Shown: in pieces, positions 15,630 through 24,284 of the stretch | Layout of the letters: each line of letters opens with the position of its first letter | Numbering within the stretch: position 1 is the stretch's first letter | Assembly (NCBI RefSeq): GCF_011369485.1 | Contig: NZ_VXCA01000024.1 | Coordinates: 1-64,000 of the forward strand | DNA length: 64,000 bases | Source of the DNA: Pseudomonas atagonensis | GTDB taxonomy: Bacteria > Pseudomonadota > Gammaproteobacteria > Pseudomonadales > Pseudomonadaceae | Direction: 5' to 3' | Notes under the pieces: model-generated | Told to the model about the DNA's origin: nothing | What the model saw: only the letters and a program-made list of their open reading frames with translations | Databases searched by the model: none | Program-made: the position numbers and the translations under genes

Positions 15630-17666
15630 ATGTCTCTCACAATCACAAGACTCAAAATAGTAGCGAAAACAGCTGACGGCGACTACGGCGTCGATATTCC
15701 ATTTTCTCGAGGGCTATTCATACTAAGGGTTGAAAACTCACACGGTAAATCGACATGCATGAACGCTATAGCCTACGCATTAGGAATGGAGAAAGCCTTA
15801 GGTTTGGCTGATGTAAAACTACCATTCCCACCTTCGCTCACCAAAGCAGTAGAGAACAAAGATAAAATTGAGCAGTTAATAATTTCCTCAAAAGTATATC
15901 TAGAAATAGAAAACTCCAAGGGCGAAGTATCTACCCTAAAAAGACAAATTGTAGGACCGATGGACGAAAACCTGATTGAACAAGGTCAGGGGCGTATTGA
16001 TGAATTTTATTCAGCTTCACCTACAAAACTTTTTTTACATCGTGAAGGAGACACTTCTCGAGAACTAGGATTCTACCACTGGCTTTGTAAATTTTTAGAC
16101 TGGGAACTGCCATTCGTCCCAACTCAGGACGGTCGCGAGTGTTTACTTTATCCATCCATATTTTTTCCTACTTGGTTCGTGGAGCAAAAAAAAGGTTGGA
16201 GCGCCATACAAGCAACGACTCCATTGTTTTTGAGAGTCAAAGATGCAAAAAAACGAGCATTAGAATTCATATTAAACCTAGACACTAATGAGACAATAAA
16301 AAAACGAGCGAATTTAAAAGTTCAGATAGATGAAACGTTGTCCGAATGGAAAAAATTCTACAGGGAATCAGAGCTAGTTGCAGCGAGAATCTTCGGCCAA
16401 GTGACAGGAGTTAGCGAATCTCCCGACAGCAAATTTGACCCATATAAATTAGATGTATCTGTTAAGAATGCTGACCGGTGGAATTCAATGACAACTGTCA
16501 TTGAAAAACTGGAAAATGAGCTGAGTAACTTCATAGAAAAAATTAACACTAACATCGAAGCTCCTAAATTAGACGAAGAGCTTCAATCAAAAATTGATCA
16601 AAAAACCGATGAAGTCAGAAATCTAATATATCGCGCAAATGAGTTAGAAGACGAAAATTCATACCTCGGCCACCAGGTTGCGGCTACGCAAAAACGCATT
16701 GATAGTTTAATTGATGATAAAAGAAAGTATGAAGATCTAAAGAAAATCGGAACGATGGCTTTTCTAGAAGGATCTGACTTACTAAATAACGAATGTCCAA
16801 CCTGCGGGCAAGAATATACTGACAATATCATTGACATGGCTAGGGTTGACCCAATCATGTCATTTGACGAAAGCCTCGCCTTTATCAAAGAACAAATAAA
16901 AACCTTTGAAAGTGTTAACGCCAGACTAAAAAACCAGATCATTGAAATTCGAATAGAGCTAAACAAGATCAACTTATCCATCAAAGATAGCAGAGAGATC
17001 TTAACACGATTAAAAACCTCAACATTTGATGTCGACTATGTAGTTAGAGAAGAAAATCTTCGAAAGAAAATAAAACTTGAAAATGAAATAGAAAAATACA
17101 AACTTACAATTTCTGAAATTTACAAGATACGACTGAGCCTTGACAAGACATTCAAAAAATACAAGTCCCTTACAGATTCACGCAGGAAGCTGCCTGTAGA
17201 AATACTTTCAGAACTTGACTTAAATAAGCTCAATGAGTTGAGGAAAGATCTAGTGGAAATGCTAATAAAATATGGATTTTCGAGTTTTGATCCAAAGCTT
17301 CTAGAGATATCTCGCGACAACTATCTCCCTACTCGCGAGGGCTTCGACATCGGCTTTGATACATCCGCGAGTGATGGGATACGGATTATTTGGAGCTATC
17401 TACTTAGCCTATTCAAAATGAGGAATAATTATGAAACGAATCATCCAGGAGTTTTAATTTTGGATGAGCCGCGTCAACAGGAGGCTAACAAATTAAGTTT
17501 CACGGAACTACTGAAAACAGCTTCAGAACTATGTGAAAAATCAGGACAAATAATATTCGCCACGTCAGAAGACGAAAAAGTTTTAAAGGATGCTTTAGGT
17601 TCAAAGCAGTACTCACTAGTTTCGTTTGATACAAACCAGGGGAAAATAATCCGAAAACTAAATTAA
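15630..17666 (+). CDS. Rad50/SMC-like ABC ATPase with zinc hook (ABC-3C/Lamassu-like)
   Basis: A 678-residue SMC-family ATPase. Walker A is a variant, ENSHGKST with K40, lacking the usual first glycine. A long, charged, helix-rich region flanks the zinc-hook motif C389-P-T-C392-G, so the arms can pair as in Rad50. Walker B is VLILDEP (D612, E613) followed by RQQE. A degenerate signature region (SASDGIRIIWSYL) precedes it and FATSEDE forms the switch. These variants match, from memory, ATPases of ABC-three-component conflict systems rather than housekeeping RecN/SbcC. It is about half the size of SbcC. G+C is low (for example 17 of 60 bases in 17221-17280). Confidence 0.75.
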   Translation: MSLTITRLKIVAKTADGDYGVDIPFSRGLFILRVENSHGKSTCMNAIAYALGMEKALGLADVKLPFPPSLTKAVENKDKIEQLIISSKVYLEIENSKGEVSTLKRQIVGPMDENLIEQGQGRIDEFYSASPTKLFLHREGDTSRELGFYHWLCKFLDWELPFVPTQDGRECLLYPSIFFPTWFVEQKKGWSAIQATTPLFLRVKDAKKRALEFILNLDTNETIKKRANLKVQIDETLSEWKKFYRESELVAARIFGQVTGVSESPDSKFDPYKLDVSVKNADRWNSMTTVIEKLENELSNFIEKINTNIEAPKLDEELQSKIDQKTDEVRNLIYRANELEDENSYLGHQVAATQKRIDSLIDDKRKYEDLKKIGTMAFLEGSDLLNNECPTCGQEYTDNIIDMARVDPIMSFDESLAFIKEQIKTFESVNARLKNQIIEIRIELNKINLSIKDSREILTRLKTSTFDVDYVVREENLRKKIKLENEIEKYKLTISEIYKIRLSLDKTFKKYKSLTDSRRKLPVEILSELDLNKLNELRKDLVEMLIKYGFSSFDPKLLEISRDNYLPTREGFDIGFDTSASDGIRIIWSYLLSLFKMRNNYETNHPGVLILDEPRQQEANKLSFTELLKTASELCEKSGQIIFATSEDEKVLKDALGSKQYSLVSFDTNQGKIIRKLN

Positions 17667-17700
17667 ACTACAGATTTTTTTATAACGAAATATAGAATAA

Positions 17701-17727
17701 AAAAGCCGCCCTTAAAGGCGGCTTTTT
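17701..17727. terminator. Bidirectional terminator between the ABC operon and pckA
   Basis: AAAAGCCGCC (17701-17710) pairs with GGCGGCTTTT (17717-17726), loop CTTAAA, with T/A runs on both sides. It ends the AT-rich operon from the left and pckA from the right, and marks the right edge of the accessory island. Confidence 0.9.
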
Positions 17728-17747
17728 CATTCGCTACAAACCGACTC

Positions 17748-19289
17748 TTACAACTTCGGCCCGGCAGCCTTGATCGCGTCGCTCACTTCGAACTTCTTGA
17801 AGTTCTCGATGAACAGACCGGCCAGTGCCTTGGCAGCCTCGTCGTACGCAGCCTTGTCAGCCCAGGTGTTGCGTGGGTTGAGCAGGTTGGTTTCAACGCC
17901 CGGCACGGCCAGTGGCACGTCGAGGTTGATGGTGTCGAGGTGCTCGGTGGCGGCACCGATCAGCGCGCCGCTCTGGATCGCTGCGATCACCGCACGGGTG
18001 GTCGGGATGTTGAAGCGTTTACCGACGCCGTAGCCGCCGCCAGTCCAACCGGTGTTGACCAGGTAGACCTTGGAGCCGAAGCCGCGGATGCGCTTGATCA
18101 GCAGTTCTGCGTATTCGCCAGCCGGACGCGGGAAGAACGGTGCGCCGAAGCAAGTCGAGAAGGTCGACTTGATGCCGCTGCCCGAACCCATTTCAGTCGA
18201 GCCCACCAGTGCGGTGTAGCCGGACAGGAAGTGGTAGGCCGCTTGTTCTTCGTTGAGGATCGACACTGGCGGCAGCACGCCGGTCAGGTCGCAGGTCAGG
18301 AAGATCACAGCGTTCGGCTCGCCGCCCAGGTTCTGCTCGGAACGCTTGGCAACGTGCTCCAGCGGGTAGGCTGCGCGGCTGTTCTGGGTCAGGCTGACAT
18401 CGGCGTAGTCGGCGTGCTTGGCATCGTCGATCACGACGTTTTCCAACACGGCGCCGTGCTTGATGGCTTTCCAGATGACCGGCTCGTTCTTCTCGGACAA
18501 GTCGATGCATTTGGCGTAGCAGCCGCCTTCGATGTTGAAGACAACGCCTTCGCCCCAGCCGTGTTCGTCGTCACCGATGAGGTAACGGCTTTCGTCGGCC
18601 GACAGGGTGGTTTTACCGGTGCCCGACAGACCGAAGAACAGGGTCACGTCGCCTTCTTCGCCGATGTTGGCAGCGCAGTGCATTGGCAGCACGTCAGCAG
18701 CCGGCAGCAGGAAGTTCTGCACGGAGAACATGGCTTTCTTCATTTCACCGGCGTAACGCATACCGGCGATCAGCACTTTCTTCTGCGCGAAGTTGATGAT
18801 CACGCAACCGTCGGAGTTGGTGCCGTCACGCTCAGGCACGCACTCGAAGTTGGCGACGTTCAGCACTTGCCACTCTTCGCGACCGGCCGGGTTGTACTGA
18901 GCCGGGTTGATGAACAGGCAACGACCGAACAGATTCTGCCATGCAGTCTGGGTGGTCATCTTCACGGCCAGGTAGTGATCTTCGGCCGCGCCTACATGCA
19001 CGTGGGAAACGAAATGCTCTTGCGCGTTGTTGAAGGCTTCAACACGAGCCCACAGCGCGTCGAACTTGTCGGCCGGGAACTTGCGGTTGATCGGGCCCCA
19101 GGCGATAGCGGCCTGGGTGGAAGGCTCTTCAACGATGAAACGGTCAACAGGCGAACGACCGGTGCGGTGACCAGTGCGAACAACCAGAGCGCCGGTATCG
19201 GCAAGCTCGCCCTCACCGCGGTTCAGGGCTTCTTTTACCAGATCATCAACACTCAGATCGGTGTACACGGCGTTATTGGCTTGCGTCAT
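17748..19289 (-). CDS. pckA: Phosphoenolpyruvate carboxykinase (ATP)
   Basis: At 513 residues this matches pseudomonad PckA. It converts oxaloacetate and ATP to PEP, CO2 and ADP, the entry step of gluconeogenesis. Visible motifs are the kinase-1a loop GLSGTGKTTLSA, the Mn-binding GDDEHGWGEGVVFNIEGGCY, and the arginine-containing TGRSPVDRFIV substrate site. I start at 19289 (MTQANNAVY) because the upstream 36 codons match nothing in the family and GGGGA precedes this ATG. It is transcribed alone, away from hslO's end. Confidence 0.96.
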   Translation of the reverse strand: MTQANNAVYTDLSVDDLVKEALNRGEGELADTGALVVRTGHRTGRSPVDRFIVEEPSTQAAIAWGPINRKFPADKFDALWARVEAFNNAQEHFVSHVHVGAAEDHYLAVKMTTQTAWQNLFGRCLFINPAQYNPAGREEWQVLNVANFECVPERDGTNSDGCVIINFAQKKVLIAGMRYAGEMKKAMFSVQNFLLPAADVLPMHCAANIGEEGDVTLFFGLSGTGKTTLSADESRYLIGDDEHGWGEGVVFNIEGGCYAKCIDLSEKNEPVIWKAIKHGAVLENVVIDDAKHADYADVSLTQNSRAAYPLEHVAKRSEQNLGGEPNAVIFLTCDLTGVLPPVSILNEEQAAYHFLSGYTALVGSTEMGSGSGIKSTFSTCFGAPFFPRPAGEYAELLIKRIRGFGSKVYLVNTGWTGGGYGVGKRFNIPTTRAVIAAIQSGALIGAATEHLDTINLDVPLAVPGVETNLLNPRNTWADKAAYDEAAKALAGLFIENFKKFEVSDAIKAAGPKL

Positions 19290-19470
19290 GAGGTTCCCCG
19301 TCGGCCAGTGGCCGAGTGTGCTCCAAACGTTTTGTAGTAGAAAGTCGTGCACTACTACCGCGAAAAAAGTGGGCCGGATTATGCCAGAAAAGCCCAAAAA
19401 GAGTAGGGTCCTCCCGTCGTAACGGCGATATTCCGTCGTTACGCAGTGAATTTACCTGCGCTGAACCGTT

Positions 19471-20373
19471 TTAGTGCCGGGTATCTGACGGCGTGTCGAC
19501 GCCTGCGCCAGCGAACAATTGAGCTACATCGGTCGCATCAAACAGGTAACGCTGGTTGCAGAACTGGCAATCGATCTCGATGTTGCCACCGTTTTCCACC
19601 ACCAATGCCTGCGCATCTTCCTGACCCAGACTGACCAGTGCATTGCCCGAACGCTCCCGCGAGCAACTGCAATGGAAACGCAGTTTCTGCACGTCGAACA
19701 GGCGCACCTGCTCTTCATGATAAAGACGATGGAGAACGGTTTCGTTGTCCAGGCTCAACAGTTCATCAGCGGTCAGCGTGGTGGCCAGCGCAGTAATATG
19801 CTGCCAGCTGGCAGCGCGGTCTTCTTCGTCTTTCAAGCGATCAGCAGGCAGTTGCTGCAGCAGCAGACCGCGGGCACGACGACCGTCGGCGAACAGCTGG
19901 AAGCGGGTGCCAACCTGCTGCGACATGACGAAATAATTGGTGAAGCACTCGGACAGGGTTTCGCCGTCGAGATCGACGATACCTTGATATCGCTGGCCAA
20001 CAGTCGGGTCGACGGTCAGCGCCAGGACGCCGTTCGGCATCAAGTCGTTGAGGGTCGCATCCGCGGCGATCTGATCGGCGTTGTAACGCGCCAGGCCACG
20101 GATTTCACGGTCGCTGGAGCACTCGATCATCAGCAGCGGGATCGGTCCTTCGGAGCGTGCCTGCAAAATCAGCAGGCCGTCGAACTTCAGGGTGCCCACC
20201 AGCAACGAGGCAGCCGCCATCAATTCGCCGAGCAATTGCGCCACCGGCTCCGGGTACGGGTGCTTGGCGAGAACTTCGGCGTAGCTGCGCTCCAGCGCAA
20301 CCAGTTCGCCGCGCGTGTCGCTGTCATCGAAGATAAAACGTTGGGTGAAATCGGTATCCGTAAGGTCGGTCAT
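19471..20373 (-). CDS. hslO: Hsp33, redox-regulated chaperone
   Basis: A 300-residue Hsp33. The C-terminal zinc/redox switch is complete: CSC near residue 235 and CQFC near residue 267. On oxidation these cysteines release zinc, form disulfides and activate the holdase, protecting proteins from oxidative unfolding in the cytoplasm. The N-terminal substrate-binding domain (LLVGTLKFDGLLILQ) is intact. It lies upstream of pckA on the same strand, an order seen, from memory, in other pseudomonads. Confidence 0.95.
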   Translation of the reverse strand: MTDLTDTDFTQRFIFDDSDTRGELVALERSYAEVLAKHPYPEPVAQLLGELMAAASLLVGTLKFDGLLILQARSEGPIPLLMIECSSDREIRGLARYNADQIAADATLNDLMPNGVLALTVDPTVGQRYQGIVDLDGETLSECFTNYFVMSQQVGTRFQLFADGRRARGLLLQQLPADRLKDEEDRAASWQHITALATTLTADELLSLDNETVLHRLYHEEQVRLFDVQKLRFHCSCSRERSGNALVSLGQEDAQALVVENGGNIEIDCQFCNQRYLFDATDVAQLFAGAGVDTPSDTRH

Positions 20374-20478
20374 AATTTTGGGTATCTGAATGTGATGACA
20401 AAATGGTTACAAGGCGTGAAAATTTGCGCTTCTTGGCACTCTTTTTGGTGCCGACTGCTTAGCCATGGGAGGCATTTT

Positions 20479-21279
20479 ATGAACAATCCGGGTTTGTTCC
20501 AATCAAGGTGGAACCTCGGCCGGCTGGTTCTGTGCAACGTAGTGCCATTGGCGCTGCTGGCTTTCTGGTTATGGCCTACGGGCAACGCGCTGTGTGTGTT
20601 TTTCGACGAGTGGCTGTTCCGCTCGCTCAATGCACCGCTGGCCAGCAACCCGATATGGCTCCACATCTGGGCAATTGCAAGTCTGCGACCGTTCGACATC
20701 GTGGTTGGCCTGATTCTGCTGGCGCTGCTGATCAAGGGCGACTGGGTGTTCAAGGCGATTGAAGTACGTCGCGCCTTCTTCGGATTTTTTTCGATCCTGC
20801 TGTTGATGGTGGTGATCCGCACGCTGTTTTCCAAGTTCGCCGACCACATGGACTGGCAACACAGCAGCCCGTCGATGGTGCTGGAAGGCGCGGTGCACAT
20901 CAGCGATTACTTTCCGCATCTGGAAAAAACCTGGGAGCTGAAAGACCGCTCGAGCCAGAGTTTCCCGGGTGACCATGCTTCGGTGCTGCTGATCTGGGCG
21001 CTGTTCATGGGTGTGTTCAGCCGCACTGTGGGTCAGTACGTGATCATCTGGGGCCTGACGCTGTTATTCATGCTGCCGCGACTGGTCGCCGGTGCGCATT
21101 GGGGTCAGGACGATTACATTGGTGGCGTGTTGCTGGCGGTGTGGGCGTTGGGCTGGGGTTACTACACGCCGTTTGCTTATCACGCCGCGAATTTCTGGCT
21201 GAAGGTGACTTCGCCGATCTTCAATCTGCTGGGCAAGTTGCCGCTGGTTTCGCGGATGAGTGTGGTGCGTAGCGCCTGA
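20479..21279 (+). CDS. Membrane PAP2-family phosphatase (LpxT-like)
   Basis: A 266-residue integral membrane protein with about six hydrophobic segments. The PAP2 motifs are KDRSSQSFPGDHAS and RLVAGAHWGQDDYIGG, containing the two catalytic histidines and the arginine. Family members act on lipid phosphates at the outer face of the inner membrane; the layout recalls LpxT, which phosphorylates lipid A, or undecaprenyl-pyrophosphate phosphatases. Substrate is not decided here. The start at 20479 follows GGGAGG; a much longer open frame upstream is only antisense to hslO. Confidence 0.82.
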   Translation: MNNPGLFQSRWNLGRLVLCNVVPLALLAFWLWPTGNALCVFFDEWLFRSLNAPLASNPIWLHIWAIASLRPFDIVVGLILLALLIKGDWVFKAIEVRRAFFGFFSILLLMVVIRTLFSKFADHMDWQHSSPSMVLEGAVHISDYFPHLEKTWELKDRSSQSFPGDHASVLLIWALFMGVFSRTVGQYVIIWGLTLLFMLPRLVAGAHWGQDDYIGGVLLAVWALGWGYYTPFAYHAANFWLKVTSPIFNLLGKLPLVSRMSVVRSA

Positions 21280-21310
21280 TACCGCGTCGTCCATGGCGAG
21301 TGCTGCGCAC

Positions 21311-21405
21311 TCGATCGCGGGTAGGCCACGCTCCCACAGTGATCTTCAGTGACATGAATTTTTTGAACAGCTGAATACCTGTGGGAGCGGGCTTGCCCGC
21401 GATGA
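21311..21405. repeat. REP doublet
   Basis: ACGCTCCCACAG (left) and CTGTGGGAGCGGGCTTGCC (right) form the outward-facing halves of a REP pair between the PAP2 gene and hslR. The right unit ends in CCCGCGATGAC, a variant of the CTCGCGAAG form found elsewhere in the window. Confidence 0.8.
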
Positions 21406-21436
21406 CACCAGCACAGATAACACAGCAACAACGGCT

Positions 21437-21844
21437 CTACTCGTCGTTGCTGTTCCCACGAAACTTGAACAGATCCCGCCGCTGTTTCTTGCTCGGTTTG
21501 CCATCGGTGCTTACCCCCAAGGCACCGGCCTTGCGCATCGCCGCAGCCGCTTCGCGCTTTGCAACGCTCGCCTCGGTTTCTGCATACAACGTCTGCGCCT
21601 CGGGTGCGCCGCGACGTACGATTGACAAGGCTTCAACCTTAACCGTGCGCACTTCGAAGCCAGTGCGAATCTCGAACTCATCACCGATTCGCGGCTCCTT
21701 GCCCGGTTTGCAACGCTCACCACGACAATGCACCTTGCCACTCTCGATCGCAGCTTTGGCCAAGGCACGGGTTTTATAAAAACGCGCAGCCCACAACCAT
21801 TTATCGAGACGAACCTTGTCGTCTTCTTCCTGTTTTTGCGCCAT
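21437..21844 (-). CDS. hslR: Hsp15, S4-domain ribosome-recycling RNA-binding protein
   Basis: A 135-residue protein. The S4 RNA-binding domain covers about residues 9-70 (VRLDKWLWAARFYKTRALA, IESGKVHCRG), followed by a basic tail ending KKQRRDLFKF. E. coli Hsp15 binds stalled 50S subunits carrying peptidyl-tRNA and helps recycle them after heat shock. I start at 21844 (MAQKQEED); the 50 codons upstream in the open frame have no family similarity. Confidence 0.93.
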   Translation of the reverse strand: MAQKQEEDDKVRLDKWLWAARFYKTRALAKAAIESGKVHCRGERCKPGKEPRIGDEFEIRTGFEVRTVKVEALSIVRRGAPEAQTLYAETEASVAKREAAAAMRKAGALGVSTDGKPSKKQRRDLFKFRGNSNDE

Positions 21845-21959
21845 ATGAATTCCTCGTTCAGCCAGTAGTCGAACTGTACTACCGTTTCTGTCGGGCGCAA
21901 GAATCCGGCCCTCCAGATAGACTGTGATCTTCGCCGGTTCAGCGGCATGGAGTGATCGA

Positions 21960-22739
21960 GTGACTAAATTCCCCTCTTCATTAACCTCGCCCAAGGCCGG
22001 ATGCCATGGCTGTCAACAAAGCGAGCCGCTGGGCTTCGATTTTGACTTCGCCTACCAACCTATCGTCGATCTGCGCGACCAGTCGATTTTCGCAAATGAG
22101 GCGCTGGTTCGTGGTCTCGCCGGTGAAGGCGCAATGACCGTGTTAGATCAGGTTACAGAAGACAACCGCTACCGTTTCGACCAACTCTGCCGGACCCGTG
22201 CCATCGAAGGCGCGGCCAACCTAAATATGCAGACACACTTGTCGATCAACTTCATGCCCAACGCCGTCTATCGTCCAGAGTTATGCATTCGCAGCACGCT
22301 GGAGGCGGCCAAGAAACACAATTTCCCGATCGACCGACTGATTTTCGAAACCCTGGAAAGCGAGCACGTAGATAACTATCGCCATTTGACCAATATTCTG
22401 CGTGAATACCGCGAATTCGGCTTCAAGACCGCCATCGACGATTTCGGTGCCGGTTATTCGGGGCTCAATCTGCTGGCTGATTTCCAACCGGACCTGATCA
22501 AACTCGACATGGCGCTGATCCGCGATGTCGATCAAGACCGTGTCCGTCAGGCGATCGTCCGGGGGATTGTCACAATCTGTGCGGAGTTGGACGTTACAGT
22601 CATCGCCGAAGGCATCGAGAGCGCCGGTGAACGGGATTTCCTGGCGGACTGTGGAATATTTCTGATGCAGGGGTTCTGGTTCGCCAAACCTGCATTCAAA
22701 GCGTTGGCCCAGGTGTCACCTGAGGCCTGGACGCGTTAA
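21960..22739 (+). CDS. rimA: EAL-domain c-di-GMP phosphodiesterase, RimA-like
   Basis: A 259-residue, stand-alone EAL protein with no GGDEF and no membrane segment. Catalytic motifs look complete: NEALVRG, a conserved Glu in FETLESEH, DDFGAGYSG, IKLD, and AEGIES, so hydrolysis of c-di-GMP to pGpG is expected. It is followed closely by rimB and rimK; work on P. fluorescens named this arrangement rimABK and links RimA and c-di-GMP to RimK activity. A GTG start at 21960 with GGAG at 21949 is preferred over the ATG at 21924, which lies further from any ribosome-binding site. Confidence 0.82.
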   Translation: MTKFPSSLTSPKAGCHGCQQSEPLGFDFDFAYQPIVDLRDQSIFANEALVRGLAGEGAMTVLDQVTEDNRYRFDQLCRTRAIEGAANLNMQTHLSINFMPNAVYRPELCIRSTLEAAKKHNFPIDRLIFETLESEHVDNYRHLTNILREYREFGFKTAIDDFGAGYSGLNLLADFQPDLIKLDMALIRDVDQDRVRQAIVRGIVTICAELDVTVIAEGIESAGERDFLADCGIFLMQGFWFAKPAFKALAQVSPEAWTR

Positions 22740-22755
22740 TCGTTGGTTTTTTCTA

Positions 22756-23235
22756 TTGAAGACATTTGACCATTTGACCGTTGTCGGTCTGCGCGAGTGG
22801 GTGGCGCTCCCGGATTTGGGAGTGGCGGGCCTGCGGGCAAAAATCGACACCGGCGCCAGCACCTCCAGCCTGCACGCCACCGACATTGAACCGTTTGAAC
22901 GCGACGGCGAGAAATGGGTGCGCTTCACCGCGCATCTGGGCACGGTGGTGCAACTTCGTCACCGGCGCTGCGAAGCCCCGCTGGTGACGCGCAAAACCAT
23001 CAAAAGCTCCAACGGCCAGGCCCAGGTGCGCTACGTGATCAGCACCACCTTCGCCCTCGGTGATCGGGTCTGGCCGGTCGAGTTCACCCTCGCCTGCCGC
23101 AAATCCATGCGCTATCGCCTGTTGCTCGGTTCCAAAGCCCTGATCGATGGCCAGTTGGTGGTCAATCCGGGCATCAAATATGTACAAGACAAGCCGGTGT
23201 TCCCGGTATCTACCTCCTCCACAGGTGTTGCATGA
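22756..23235 (+). CDS. rimB: RimB, retropepsin-like protease paired with RimK
   Basis: A 159-residue protein of the RimK-associated ATP-dependent zinc protease/RimB family (COG4067 type). The aspartic-protease-like motif is D31-T-G-A-S with SSLHA after it, followed by RRCEAPLVTRKTIKSSNGQ and RLLLGSKAL. Despite the family's name the active-site motif is that of pepsin-like proteases. It would counteract or process poly-glutamate tails added to ribosomal protein S6 by RimK. Only a TTG start at 22756 fits; no strong ribosome-binding site precedes it. It overlaps rimK by 4 bp. Confidence 0.85.
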   Translation: MKTFDHLTVVGLREWVALPDLGVAGLRAKIDTGASTSSLHATDIEPFERDGEKWVRFTAHLGTVVQLRHRRCEAPLVTRKTIKSSNGQAQVRYVISTTFALGDRVWPVEFTLACRKSMRYRLLLGSKALIDGQLVVNPGIKYVQDKPVFPVSTSSTGVA

Positions 23236-24137
23236 AGATCGCTGTGCTGTCGCGCAATCCGCGTCTGTATTCCACCCGTCGCCTGGTCGAAGCCGGCACC
23301 GAACGCGGGCATGAAATGGTAGTGATCGATACCCTGCGCGCCTATATGAACATCGCCAGCCACAAGCCGCAGATTCACTATCGCGGCAAACCGCTGGAAG
23401 GCTTCGACGCGGTGATCCCGCGGATCGGTGCGTCGGTGACGTTCTATGGCTGCGCAGTGTTGCGTCAGTTTGAAATGATGGGTGTGTTCCCGCTCAACGA
23501 ATCGGTGGCGATTGCCCGCTCGCGGGACAAGTTGCGTTCACTGCAATTGCTCTCGCGCCGTGGCATCGGCTTGCCAGTGACCGGTTTCGCGCACTCGCCG
23601 GACGATATTCCCGACCTGATCGACATGGTCAACGGCGCTCCGCTGGTAATTAAAGTGCTGGAAGGCACCCAGGGCATTGGCGTGGTGCTGTGCGAAACCG
23701 CGACGGCGGCGGAGTCGGTGATCGAGGCGTTCATGGGGTTGAAGCAGAACATCATGGTGCAGGAGTACATCAAGGAAGCGGGCGGCGCAGATATTCGCTG
23801 CTTTGTGGTCGGTGACAAGGTCATTGCGGCGATGAAGCGTCAGGCCAAGCCGGGCGAATTCCGCTCCAACCTGCATCGCGGCGGCAGCGCCAGCCTGATC
23901 AAAATCACCCCGGAAGAACGCATGACCGCGTTGCGTGCGGCCAAGGTCATGGGCCTGGCGGTGGCGGGCGTGGATATCCTGCGCTCCAATCACGGGCCGC
24001 TGGTGATGGAGGTGAACTCGTCACCGGGCCTGGAAGGAATCGAAACCACCACCGGCAAGAACGTGGCGGGGATCATCATCGAGCACCTGGAGAAGAATGG
24101 CGGGCCGAACATGACCCGAACCAAAGGCAAGGGTTGA
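23232..24137 (+). CDS. rimK: RimK, ribosomal protein S6--L-glutamate ligase
   Basis: At 301 residues this is full-length RimK. It is an ATP-grasp ligase that adds glutamates to the C-terminus of S6. ATP-grasp landmarks are LVIKVLEGTQGIGVVL, GGADIRCFVVG and LVMEVNSSPGLEGIE, which contains the magnesium ligands. In Pseudomonas, S6 glutamylation changes ribosome function and motility, virulence and rhizosphere behaviour. It is last in the rimABK operon, coupled to rimB by overlap. A REP doublet follows. Confidence 0.95.
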   Translation: MKIAVLSRNPRLYSTRRLVEAGTERGHEMVVIDTLRAYMNIASHKPQIHYRGKPLEGFDAVIPRIGASVTFYGCAVLRQFEMMGVFPLNESVAIARSRDKLRSLQLLSRRGIGLPVTGFAHSPDDIPDLIDMVNGAPLVIKVLEGTQGIGVVLCETATAAESVIEAFMGLKQNIMVQEYIKEAGGADIRCFVVGDKVIAAMKRQAKPGEFRSNLHRGGSASLIKITPEERMTALRAAKVMGLAVAGVDILRSNHGPLVMEVNSSPGLEGIETTTGKNVAGIIIEHLEKNGGPNMTRTKGKG

Positions 24138-24163
24138 TCCGTTAGAGATCTGGCTGCTGACAG

Positions 24164-24258
24164 GCCGCCTTCGCGAGCAAGCCCGCTCACACAGTTGATC
24201 GCATTCCTTCAGGAGGAACCGGAGCAACTGTGGGAGCGGGCTTGCTCGCGAAGGGGCC
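24164..24258. repeat. REP doublet (REPIN-like)
   Basis: GCCTTCGCGAGCAAGCCCGC at the left and GTGGGAGCGGGCTTGCTCGC at the right are inverted copies separated by about 45 bp. It sits between the convergent rimK and amgS genes, as REPINs often do. Confidence 0.85.
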
Positions 24259-24284
24259 ATCAGCCTCAACGAAAGTTTCAGCTG

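Noticed and set aside
17940..19337. 465-residue open frame on the plus strand
   Set aside because: Antisense to pckA; composition typical of a shadow frame.
19519..20478. 320-codon extension upstream of the PAP2 phosphatase
   Set aside because: It is antisense to hslO. The phosphatase has its own ATG with GGGAGG at 20479.
24164..24258. Regular repeats considered as a CRISPR array
   Set aside because: There are only two inverted units, not direct repeats with unique spacers; they match REP doublets.
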